17,763 nt of DNA from Candidatus Latescibacterota bacterium. GTDB lineage: Bacteria > JAAXHH01 > JABIQT01. The position numbers and the translations under genes are program-made. Position 1 is the first letter of the stretch. Every line of letters starts with the position of its first letter. The stretch spans positions 1 through 17,763 of the forward strand of contig JABIQT010000603.1 in the NCBI GenBank assembly GCA_018667995.1, given 5' to 3'. Below the pieces are notes generated by a model that saw only the letters and a list, made by a program, of their open reading frames with translations, searched no databases and was not told the origin of the DNA. Below are positions 6,088 through 13,001 of this stretch, in pieces.

Positions 6088-8748
6088 CTATTCGTAGTTT
6101 AGTGTCTCTACGGGATTACTCAGAGCTGCTCTGAGTGCCTGGTGCGCCATGGTGACCAGGGCGATCACAAAAACGATAAGGCCGCCAATTATGAATGGCC
6201 CCACCTCAAAATCTATCCGATATGCAAAATCTGCTAACCACAAACCATGCATGATGTAATAGGCGCCGGGCCAGGCGATTACATTTGCTATCAGCACTAA
6301 GAAAGTGAATTCCTCCGAGAGCATCCTCATAATTGTGGTACCTGACGCACCAAGAACCTTTCTGACACCGATTTCCTTCGTCCTTTGCTCTGCGATGAAA
6401 GACACCATACCGAACAATCCAAGGCATGCGATAAACAGACCCAGTCCAGCAAAAATCCCCATAATCCGGGAGAATTGATCTTCGGCCAGGTACTGATTGT
6501 TAAAATCGTCGTCGAGGAAGAATGAATCAAAGAGAGATTCTGGAAATAGACGCCGATAGATGGTCTCGACGGAAGCTATCGAGTCATGGAGCCCGATGGT
6601 ACTGACCGTTAGAGTGATATATCGAAAGTCCTCATTCATGTGGAAGATTCCGACCGGCTCGATCACATCTTGAAGCCCCTTGATGTGGAAATTTCTGACC
6701 ACCCCTACAATGGGGGAACGATTATTCCCTATGGTCTTCCCAATTGCCTCGTCTGGTGAGTTCCAGCCGAAGGTCGTGACTGCTGCTTCGTTGATGACAA
6801 ATCCTCTTCCATGATCTCGTGACCAAGTATTCCCGGAAATCAGCTCGATTCCGAATTCAGAAAGAAAATCATGGTCCACCTGAAAGCAGTTGACCATTTG
6901 CGTATTCTCAGCCTCTTCTCCTGAAGGCCACAGTCGCCATAGGTACATCCACCGCCCCGGTACGCTTGAAGATGCAGTGGCCCCGGTTATCGAGTTCTGC
7001 TGTAGAAATTCGTTCTTTATCCGTTCGTGATTCTCTTGGGTCATGGCATTGTCCGGGATTTTCAGGACGAGCTTCTGCTCACTTTGAAATCCCAACGGAC
7101 GACTCTTCATATACTCTATCTGTTGGTAAAAGATGATCGTTCCTATGACCAGGATGATCGAGATAGCGAATTGACCCACCACGAGAACCTTCCGCATCAG
7201 GATCCTTCTAGCGCCACCTCGAAACGACCCTTTCAATACCCCCGCGGGTCGAAAGCCGGACAAATAGAATGCAGGATAGCTCCCCCCCACAATACCAGTA
7301 CCAATGGCCAGAATGAGAAGCCCCATCAGGATTCTCTGATCCACTATGTCGGCGGGAGTGAACTGCAGGCCTGTCAGGTTATTGAAATAGGGCATTGAAG
7401 CTGCCACCATAATCAAGGCGATTACCGTAGCCATCGTGGACATCAGAAGTGATTCCGCAAGAAACTGACAGATCAGCTGCCAACGTAGTGCGCCCACAAC
7501 TTTACGCAGGCCCACCTCGCTGGCTCTCACTGCCGCCCGCGCAGTTGTAAGATTCGTAAAATTCATACAGGCAATTGACAGAATGAGTACGCCTACGACG
7601 CAGAAAAAGTATACGTACTGGGGATTGCCCGGATTACCCAGTTCCCAGTTCAAATGGGAATAGAGGTGGATATCCGGCAAGGGCTGTAAAAAGCTCAGGA
7701 ACTCTATCCCCCGACCATTTACATCTTCGGAAATATACTGATGCGCCAGCCTACTGATTCGGTCCTCAAATACGTCCCGATCGATTCCGGAAGCTAACTT
7801 AACATAGGTGGGCACGTTCATTGGTGAATCCCAGCCCAGATCCATCCCCTCAACCTGTGAGAGAGTTTCCCAGGAGACGAGTATACCAAATCTCACATGC
7901 GTATTCATTGGCGGATCATCCACTACGCCTGTTATCTCACAATCGAACCGCCCCGCCATTCTCGAATCGATCTGAATAGTCCTACCTACAGGATTCTCGG
8001 CTCCGAAGTACTTCTCAGCCATAGCCGCCGTGAGCACACCAGTGTTCGGACGCTGGAGCGCGGTCGTAGGGTCCCCACGGAGCCAAGATATGGTAAACAG
8101 GTTGGAGATATCCGGCTCTGAATACAAGATTCCGTCTTCGTGAAATACTTCCTCTCCGGTTCGCACGGGAGAAGTGGCTTCCTTATGCAATCGTAGGGCA
8201 TATTCAACTTCAGGAAAATCAGTACGCAGGGTGGGTGCAAGCATCAGGAAATTTGCCGCAAAGTCGTTTCTCTGCCCATCCTGACTCATGGACTTAGCCA
8301 CTCGAAATACCCGGTCGGCATCCACATGATACGAGTCATAATCCAATTCGAAGTTGACGTATAGAAAGATGAGGATACAGGACGCTAGACCGACCGCGAG
8401 GCCAGATATGTTTATGATAGAATGCCCCGCATGACGCCTCATCTTCCGAAAGATATGCCTCCAGTAATGAGCGAGTAACGGCGGCGACCACGGATTGGGT
8501 TGCCAGGCTGGCCTACCACTGATACGGCGTGTATCTGTCTTATAGAAATCCGCAGCTATGGTATCGACAGATCCCAGGGCAGCTTCCGACTGTTGGAATG
8601 CTTCCTTAATATCGCATCCACGCGCCATGCGGGATTCAATATCATCTCTTAGATGGGACTCCAGCTCGATTATATAACCATCTTCGAAGGATGGGTTTTT
8701 CCGTACATTCTTGCGCCAACGTTTGATGGCGCTTTCCAGGCTAAACAT
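6088..8748 (-). CDS. MacB/FtsX-like ABC transporter permease with N-terminal prefix domain
   Basis: This large inner-membrane permease has two FtsX modules. With the start at 8748 it has 886 residues. Residues 1-75 form a charged helical prefix without membrane spans (AIKRWRKNVRKN, ELESHLRDDIE), like the permease prefix domains of Acidobacteriota-type transporters. Span 1 is at about 110-132, a MacB-like extracytoplasmic core at 133-375, the first FtsX module at 380-505 (ending GSYPAFYLSGFRPAGVLKG), another span near 522-542, and the last FtsX module at 765-880 with AEQRTKEIGVRKVLGA. GGAG lies 9 bases before the ATG at 8748. An ATG at 8763 is in frame but has a weaker site, and the frame runs open to 8913 only because it shadows the regulator gene. 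It follows the PadR gene in one operon. No ATPase is nearby, so the partner must be encoded elsewhere; the substrate is unknown. Confidence 0.9.
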   Translation of the reverse strand: MFSLESAIKRWRKNVRKNPSFEDGYIIELESHLRDDIESRMARGCDIKEAFQQSEAALGSVDTIAADFYKTDTRRISGRPAWQPNPWSPPLLAHYWRHIFRKMRRHAGHSIINISGLAVGLASCILIFLYVNFELDYDSYHVDADRVFRVAKSMSQDGQRNDFAANFLMLAPTLRTDFPEVEYALRLHKEATSPVRTGEEVFHEDGILYSEPDISNLFTISWLRGDPTTALQRPNTGVLTAAMAEKYFGAENPVGRTIQIDSRMAGRFDCEITGVVDDPPMNTHVRFGILVSWETLSQVEGMDLGWDSPMNVPTYVKLASGIDRDVFEDRISRLAHQYISEDVNGRGIEFLSFLQPLPDIHLYSHLNWELGNPGNPQYVYFFCVVGVLILSIACMNFTNLTTARAAVRASEVGLRKVVGALRWQLICQFLAESLLMSTMATVIALIMVAASMPYFNNLTGLQFTPADIVDQRILMGLLILAIGTGIVGGSYPAFYLSGFRPAGVLKGSFRGGARRILMRKVLVVGQFAISIILVIGTIIFYQQIEYMKSRPLGFQSEQKLVLKIPDNAMTQENHERIKNEFLQQNSITGATASSSVPGRWMYLWRLWPSGEEAENTQMVNCFQVDHDFLSEFGIELISGNTWSRDHGRGFVINEAAVTTFGWNSPDEAIGKTIGNNRSPIVGVVRNFHIKGLQDVIEPVGIFHMNEDFRYITLTVSTIGLHDSIASVETIYRRLFPESLFDSFFLDDDFNNQYLAEDQFSRIMGIFAGLGLFIACLGLFGMVSFIAEQRTKEIGVRKVLGASGTTIMRMLSEEFTFLVLIANVIAWPGAYYIMHGLWLADFAYRIDFEVGPFIIGGLIVFVIALVTMAHQALRAALSNPVETLNYE

Positions 8749-8765
8749 AGTAACCATCTCCATAG

Positions 8766-9104
8766 TTATTTCAGTGCCGGTAACGGTTCCCAAAGTTTCA
8801 GCATGGCCTCGTGCACATTTAGCCACTGCTTCCTTTCCGCAGCCAACTCGGTCCGCCCAGTATCGGTAATCGTATAGTACTTGCGCGGGCGGGTTCCATC
8901 CGAGACCTTCCATTGAGATACAATGAGTCCCTCTCTCTCAAGACGATGAAGAACTGGATACAGCATCCCGTCGGACCACTCCATAGTACCTCCTGAAATG
9001 CCCTTCACTCTCTGGATAATCTCGTATCCATAATTCTCGCCACTGAAAAGAATCGAGAGGATTATTGGCCTGGTTGACGCTGCCACTAATGTTTTAGAAA
9101 TCAA
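8766..9104 (-). CDS. PadR-family transcriptional regulator
   Basis: This small winged-helix regulator is typical of the PadR family: AASTRPIILSIL, NYGYEIIQRV, then SDGMLYPVLHRLEREGLI (the recognition and wing region), then PRKYYTITDTGR, and a short C-terminal dimer helix. I prefer a TTG start at 9104 because GAGGTG ends 4 bases before it and the resulting start (MISKTLVAAST) matches the usual short PadR N-terminus. That gives 112 residues. An ATG at 9116 and a GTG at 9122 are in frame but lack a ribosome site. The gene ends 2 bases before the first in-frame ATG (8763) of the permease, so the pair is one operon. In such pairs the regulator usually represses its own operon and responds to a small ligand or drug; that is family knowledge, not shown here. 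Confidence 0.9.
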   Translation of the reverse strand: MISKTLVAASTRPIILSILFSGENYGYEIIQRVKGISGGTMEWSDGMLYPVLHRLEREGLIVSQWKVSDGTRPRKYYTITDTGRTELAAERKQWLNVHEAMLKLWEPLPALK

Positions 9105-9120
9105 ATTGCACCTCATTGAC

Positions 9121-9161
9121 ACATATACATTGCATATCTATGTAACATATTTTTCTATGTA
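9121..9161. promoter_or_regulatory. Repeated ATGT/ACAT half-sites, candidate PadR operator
   Basis: The AT-rich stretch just upstream of the PadR gene holds ACAT at 9121, 9127 and 9145 and ATGT at 9140 and 9157. CTATGTA is repeated directly at 9138 and 9155, and ATGTAACAT (9140-9148) is a short dyad. Several PadR proteins bind ATGT/ACAT dyads close to their own promoter. This cluster could be the autoregulatory site of the PadR-permease operon. The base composition is low in GC, so chance repeats are possible. Confidence 0.4.
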
Positions 9162-9184
9162 TATAGATCGATCGACTTTGTCAA
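9158..9184 (-). promoter_or_regulatory. Candidate promoter of the PadR-permease operon
   Basis: On the minus strand a perfect TTGACA (9184-9179) is followed after 15 bases by TATACA (9163-9158). The spacing is short of the ideal 17 and the -10 box is imperfect. It lies about 55 bases before the PadR start and is the best match in this gap. The -35 box begins only one base after the T-tract of the terminator of the upstream gene ends, so the two signals almost touch. Confidence 0.4.
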
Positions 9185-9224
9185 TAAAAAGTTAGCCGTC
9201 CCAAAAACATCTGGAACGGCTAAC
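9185..9224 (-). terminator. Rho-independent terminator after the second permease gene
   Basis: On the minus strand GTTAGCCGT (9224-9216) pairs perfectly with ACGGCTAAC (9199-9191). The loop between them is 16 bases, and inside it GGG/CC bases could extend the stem with a bulge. The stem is followed at once by TTTTTAT (9190-9184). It lies 24 bases after the stop codon of the permease gene at 9248 and should end transcription before the PadR gene. Confidence 0.8.
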
Positions 9225-9247
9225 AGGGAATCATGGTTGCCGAGTTT

Positions 9248-11659
9248 CTATTGTGGCCTGAGGGAGTTCACCGGATTCGCAGTGGCAGCCTTAAGAGCCT
9301 GATATCCGACCGTGAGCCATGCGATCACCATGGCAACGGCACCCGCAATGACGAAATTCCAGAGACTTAGTTCGGTATGGTATGCAAAGCTCGAGAGCCA
9401 CTGGTTCATGGCATAGTAGGCCAGAGGCGTCGCGATCACAAAGGCGGCGATGACCAGACCGGTGAAGTTTCGAGAGAGCAGACGGACTATATCTGGAACA
9501 GTGGCACCGAGGACCTTGCGGACACCGATCTCACGTGTTCGCTGCTCTGCCATGAAAGAGGCCAGTCCGAACAGACCCAGGCACGTAACGAGAATCGCGA
9601 ACGTAGCAAAGGCGCCAAAAACCTGCTCCAATTGCTGTTCCGCTTTATACAGATTATCGTAGTCATCATCCAGGAAGGTGAACTCGTATGGAAAATCGGG
9701 CAATACTTCCTGCCACTTGTCTTCTATGGCCGCCATGGCGCTCTGAACGTTGTCACCACGAATCCTGATAGACGCGTACCACAGGTTGCCTGGTGTAGAC
9801 GTTGCCAGAATTGCCAACGGTTGGATCTTCTGATGCAAGGACTTCATGTGGAAATCCTTAGCCACGCCGATCACCCTGGGCCCCGGCTGATTTGAGCCGC
9901 TGATCTTAAGCTCCTTGCCGAGAGGATCATCCAATCCGAGCTCCCGAACGGCTGTCTCGTTGAGAATTACGGCTTGCTGTTCATCGGTTCCAAACTCAAG
10001 CGAGAACTCGCGCCCACTCACCAGTTCTATGCCCATAGTCCGTACATAGTCGTAATCTGCCATAATGTACTGCATCGTGAAGTTGTCGTCCCCAATGGGA
10101 ATCGTGTTGATCAGCCCACCGGGCATACTGGAGGCCCCTGTAGCACCGAGTATGTCGGGATGTTCCACCACGGCCTTCCGGAACGACTCCTCGTATCTCT
10201 GAGATATAAAGATATTAGCCAGACGAATCGTGACGACGTTTTCCTTGTTGAATCCGAGCTTTCGGTTACGCACGTAATCCAGTTGACTATAGACAGTAGC
10301 TGTGCCCACGATCATGAGAATGGCCATGGAGAACTGCCCTACCACAAGAACCTGCCTGAGACGCGTGCTCGCCGCACCCGCTTTCATAGCGCCCTGCAAG
10401 ACCGCTACCGGCCTGAATGAGGAAAGGAAAACAGCCGGATAGCTACCGGAGAGAAATCCGACCAGGAGTACAATAGCAGCCAAACCAGTGATGAAGCGAA
10501 CATCCGTTATGTCGAGAACCAGTGTCTTGCCGGCCAGGCCATTGAAAGCTGGCAGCAGAAGATAACACAGCCCCACCGAGACCAGCATGGAGATAAACGC
10601 CAATATCATAGACTCACCGATGAACTGCCAGACCAGGTGACTACGGTTTGCCCCGACGACCTTTCGCATACCCACTTCCCGTGCACGGTTGGCGGATCGG
10701 GCTGTAGCGAGATTCATGAAATTGATACATGCTATTGCAAGGATGATAAAAGCCAGCGCGGAAAAAATGTACACGTACTGAATATCCCCATTGGCTTCCA
10801 TCTCAGCCTCAAGGGCGGAGTACAGGTGGATGTCCGGCATCGGCTGCAGCGTAGGTTTGAACTGGATTTCCCGCTGGCGAAGCCGATCCCCGAGGTAGCC
10901 ATCTATAAATGATGGGAGTTTTGCCTCAAGGTCGGAAGCTGAAGCGCCTTCGGCCAAGAGTAGATAGGTGTAGATAATCGTATTGGCGCCCATTTGACCG
11001 AAGCTGGGACTGTAGAGATTACCATACATATTCGCACCGGGCCCGGGCCCGAGCGATGAAAATGAAACCAGAAAGTCGTAATGAAAATGAGAGTTCCTAG
11101 GCATATCTTCAACAATGCCAGTTACAGTCAACATCAGGAAATCTTCCGCATTGAAGACTTTACCCATTGGATCTTCATCACCGAAGTATCGTTTGGCCGT
11201 AGACTCGTTTATCACCACACTGTTAGGGCCGTTCAAGGCCGTTCTGGGATTGCCCTGAACAAATGAGTAACTGAAGACATCGAATATCGTGGAATCCGCA
11301 AAGAAGAATCCCCGCTCCCAGAACTCTCTCTCCTCGTGCTTGATCAACCAGCGCGAATTGGGCGTCTTGAAACGCACCATATTGACTACTTCGGGGTAGT
11401 CCTTGACAAGCGCTGGCCCCCACGGCGGCGCCGTCTGAGCACTGAATGCATGATTGTCTCCGACCACTGTTTCATTGACGACACGATAGATCCGATCGGC
11501 GCGGTCATGATATCTATCAAAACTTAGTTCGTCTTGTACGTACAGGAGTATCAGGGTACAGCATGCCATTCCAATGGCTAGGCCAAGCACATTGATCAGT
11601 GTGTAACCCTTATGCTTGACGATGTTGCGTAATGCGACGGTAAGATAACTTCTAAACAT
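9248..11659 (-). CDS. MacB/FtsX-like ABC transporter permease (no prefix domain)
   Basis: This is a permease of 803 residues with the same layout as its neighbour but without the cytoplasmic prefix. Span 1 is at 20-41 (LINVLGLAIGMACCTLILLY), an extracytoplasmic MacB-like core covers about 42-290, the first FtsX module 295-415 (AREVGMRKVVGA, then SGSYPAVFLSSFRPVAVLQG), a span lies at about 435-458, and the last FtsX module at 680-800 (AEQRTREIGVRKVLGA). The start at 11659 is chosen because GAGAGG lies 9 bases upstream and the protein then begins MFRSYLTVALRN, the usual start for this family; the frame is open 18 codons further but without a site. It is clearly a paralog of the neighbouring permease and ends at its own terminator. 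No ATPase, membrane-fusion protein or outer-membrane partner is in the window. Confidence 0.9.
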   Translation of the reverse strand: MFRSYLTVALRNIVKHKGYTLINVLGLAIGMACCTLILLYVQDELSFDRYHDRADRIYRVVNETVVGDNHAFSAQTAPPWGPALVKDYPEVVNMVRFKTPNSRWLIKHEEREFWERGFFFADSTIFDVFSYSFVQGNPRTALNGPNSVVINESTAKRYFGDEDPMGKVFNAEDFLMLTVTGIVEDMPRNSHFHYDFLVSFSSLGPGPGANMYGNLYSPSFGQMGANTIIYTYLLLAEGASASDLEAKLPSFIDGYLGDRLRQREIQFKPTLQPMPDIHLYSALEAEMEANGDIQYVYIFSALAFIILAIACINFMNLATARSANRAREVGMRKVVGANRSHLVWQFIGESMILAFISMLVSVGLCYLLLPAFNGLAGKTLVLDITDVRFITGLAAIVLLVGFLSGSYPAVFLSSFRPVAVLQGAMKAGAASTRLRQVLVVGQFSMAILMIVGTATVYSQLDYVRNRKLGFNKENVVTIRLANIFISQRYEESFRKAVVEHPDILGATGASSMPGGLINTIPIGDDNFTMQYIMADYDYVRTMGIELVSGREFSLEFGTDEQQAVILNETAVRELGLDDPLGKELKISGSNQPGPRVIGVAKDFHMKSLHQKIQPLAILATSTPGNLWYASIRIRGDNVQSAMAAIEDKWQEVLPDFPYEFTFLDDDYDNLYKAEQQLEQVFGAFATFAILVTCLGLFGLASFMAEQRTREIGVRKVLGATVPDIVRLLSRNFTGLVIAAFVIATPLAYYAMNQWLSSFAYHTELSLWNFVIAGAVAMVIAWLTVGYQALKAATANPVNSLRPQ

Positions 11660-11686
11660 CTGTGCAGACCTCTCAATTATGAATCT

Positions 11687-11692
11687 ATTGTA
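11687..11692 (-). promoter_or_regulatory. Candidate -10 box of the second permease gene
   Basis: The minus strand reads TACAAT (5 of 6 to consensus), 27 bases upstream of the ATG at 11659. This would give a leader of about 20 bases that contains the GAGAGG ribosome site. The matching -35 position (around 11710-11715) has no good consensus and touches the palindrome at 11714-11727, so the promoter may depend on a regulator. Confidence 0.35.
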
Positions 11693-11696
11693 GTTA

Positions 11697-11727
11697 CGGT
11701 GAATGAACCACACATCACCGAGGTGAT
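11697..11727. promoter_or_regulatory. Palindromic operator-like site with three GGTGA half-sites
   Basis: ATCACCGAGGTGAT at 11714-11727 is a palindrome with 6-base arms around a 2-base centre. A third half-site, CGGTGA, lies at 11697-11702 and forms a second dyad with TCACCG (11715-11720). The site overlaps the expected -35 region of the minus-strand permease gene, where a repressor or activator would be expected to bind. The binding protein is unknown. Confidence 0.4.
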
Positions 11728-11792
11728 ATTCAACAAGAATGTATCCTGATGTCTAATAGCGACTGGAAAATACGCAAAAAGGTTGGTACCTG

Positions 11793-11807
11793 CCCGTTAA
11801 TGACGGG
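11793..11807. repeat. Short perfect inverted repeat in the divergent intergenic region
   Basis: CCCGT and ACGGG flank a 5-base loop (CCCGTTAATGACGGG). It has no T-tract and lies about 155 bases before the deacetylase gene. It may be an operator or a small hairpin; chance is also possible. The rest of the 303 bases between the two divergent genes (11660-11962) holds only the promoter-like elements listed and no convincing gene. Confidence 0.3.
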
Positions 11808-11926
11808 ACGGTCCACCATTTCAGACGGGTAAGCGGAGCCGGGCGTTAACAGATCGCCTCAACATGACGCCGGGGGCGCGACTCAAAGAGACCATCCAAA
11901 ATAGGTCCGTACAGGGCATAAGCCAG

Positions 11927-11953
11927 TTGACACCCGATTGAAAATCATCTAAT
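11927..11953 (+). promoter_or_regulatory. Candidate promoter of the deacetylase gene, probably leaderless
   Basis: A perfect TTGACA (11927-11932) is followed after 15 bases by TCTAAT (11948-11953, 5 of 6 to consensus). Only 9 bases separate the -10 box from the ATG at 11963, so transcription would begin within about three bases of the start codon. The bases before the ATG contain no purine-rich ribosome site. Together these suggest a leaderless mRNA. Confidence 0.5.
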
Positions 11954-11962
11954 AATCTCATT

Positions 11963-12928
11963 ATGCGCAATCAGATCAAAATACGCACGACCTGGGCTGG
12001 CGGGTGGATAAGCAACCTGCTTGCAGTCCTTCTTTTACTGATGCCCGTAAACGCCCATGCCCAACAGCATGACCGTTCGGTGGCTTTCACAATCGACGAT
12101 CTACCCGCTGTACGTAGCCGCGATCTTGAATTCATGAGAACGATCACCGACAGGCTGCTGTCGGGACTCAAAACAGCACAGATACCGGCTATTGGCTTCG
12201 TCAACGAAGTTAAGCTACATGTACCCGGAGAACTCACGGAACGGAGCGCGCTACTGCGGGCCTGGCTCGACAGTGGATTCACCCTAGGAAATCACACCTA
12301 TGGCCACCTGTGGTTCTACGAGACCCCCCTCGACGTATTCAAACAAGACGTAATCAAAGGTGAAAAAGTTACAGGCACCCTCCTCGCCGGGAAGGGGCTC
12401 CCATTGAGATACTTTCGCCACCCGCGCCTGAACACGGGACCCGACCAGGAACGTCGTGCCTTGTTTGAGGCATTCCTACAGGAACGGGAATACACAATCG
12501 CGCCCGTGACCATTGACAACGACGAGTATGTATACGCGTTGGCGTACTACAACGCCTGGCGCGACAAGGAAACCGAACTGATGAACCGAATCGGCTCGGA
12601 CTATGTAAGCTACATGTCAGACATCTTCGGCTTCTATGAGACATTCTCGCGGCGGATCATTGGCCGCGAACCAGCGCAGACCTTGTTGATTCATGCAAAC
12701 CTTCTGAACGCTGACTATCTGCCCCATCTGGTGCGCATGTTGCGCGATAGAGGATATCAGTTCGTGAGTCTCGATGAGGCGCTGGAAGACCCCGCCTATT
12801 CGCTTCCAGATACATACACTGGCCGTACCGGATTTTCATGGTTGCATCGCTGGGCGATTTCAATGGGTAAGGACCATGAATCACAGCCGGGAGTACCGGA
12901 ATGGATCACAAAAATAGCTTGGCCCTGA
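11963..12928 (+). CDS. Secreted polysaccharide deacetylase family protein (NodB-like)
   Basis: This 321-residue protein has a signal peptide at 1-33 (basic start, LLAVLLLLMPV core, AHA before QQ), so it acts outside the inner membrane. The NodB-fold motifs are present: FTIDD (42-46, with Asp45 as likely catalytic base and Asp46 as metal ligand), NHTYGH (110-115, metal ligands His111 and His115), FRHPRLNTG (151-159), and LLIHANLLNAD (241-251, His244). These enzymes remove acetyl groups from N-acetylated sugars in a metal-dependent reaction; the polymer is not known here. The tail after 280 is short and aromatic and appears specific to this subgroup. The ATG is the only start that keeps the signal peptide. 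There is no ribosome site, which fits the leaderless promoter proposed. The neighbour upstream is divergent, and the next gene begins 73 bases downstream. Confidence 0.9.
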   Translation: MRNQIKIRTTWAGGWISNLLAVLLLLMPVNAHAQQHDRSVAFTIDDLPAVRSRDLEFMRTITDRLLSGLKTAQIPAIGFVNEVKLHVPGELTERSALLRAWLDSGFTLGNHTYGHLWFYETPLDVFKQDVIKGEKVTGTLLAGKGLPLRYFRHPRLNTGPDQERRALFEAFLQEREYTIAPVTIDNDEYVYALAYYNAWRDKETELMNRIGSDYVSYMSDIFGFYETFSRRIIGREPAQTLLIHANLLNADYLPHLVRMLRDRGYQFVSLDEALEDPAYSLPDTYTGRTGFSWLHRWAISMGKDHESQPGVPEWITKIAWP

Positions 12929-13001
12929 ACGGTATTCGGAGTCAATCCAGCATAGATTCTTCTTCGTAAAACTATTACCCAGAACCGGGAGTGCCGCAAA
13001 A

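Noticed and set aside
8749-8913. N-terminal extension of the prefix-domain permease
   Set aside because: The extra codons overlap the PadR gene in another frame and show no family similarity; a GGAG site supports the start at 8748.
9377-9895. 172-residue plus-strand frame opposite the second permease
   Set aside because: It lies entirely opposite conserved FtsX sequence and has no motif; shadow frame.
11660-11713. 18-codon N-terminal extension of the second permease
   Set aside because: The family start MFRSYLTVALRN with GAGAGG 9 bases upstream is better; the extension would run over the -10 box.
12929-13001. Riboswitch upstream of the tungsten enzyme gene
   Set aside because: The gap is only 73 bases and shows no paired structure like the molybdenum/tungsten cofactor RNA motif.
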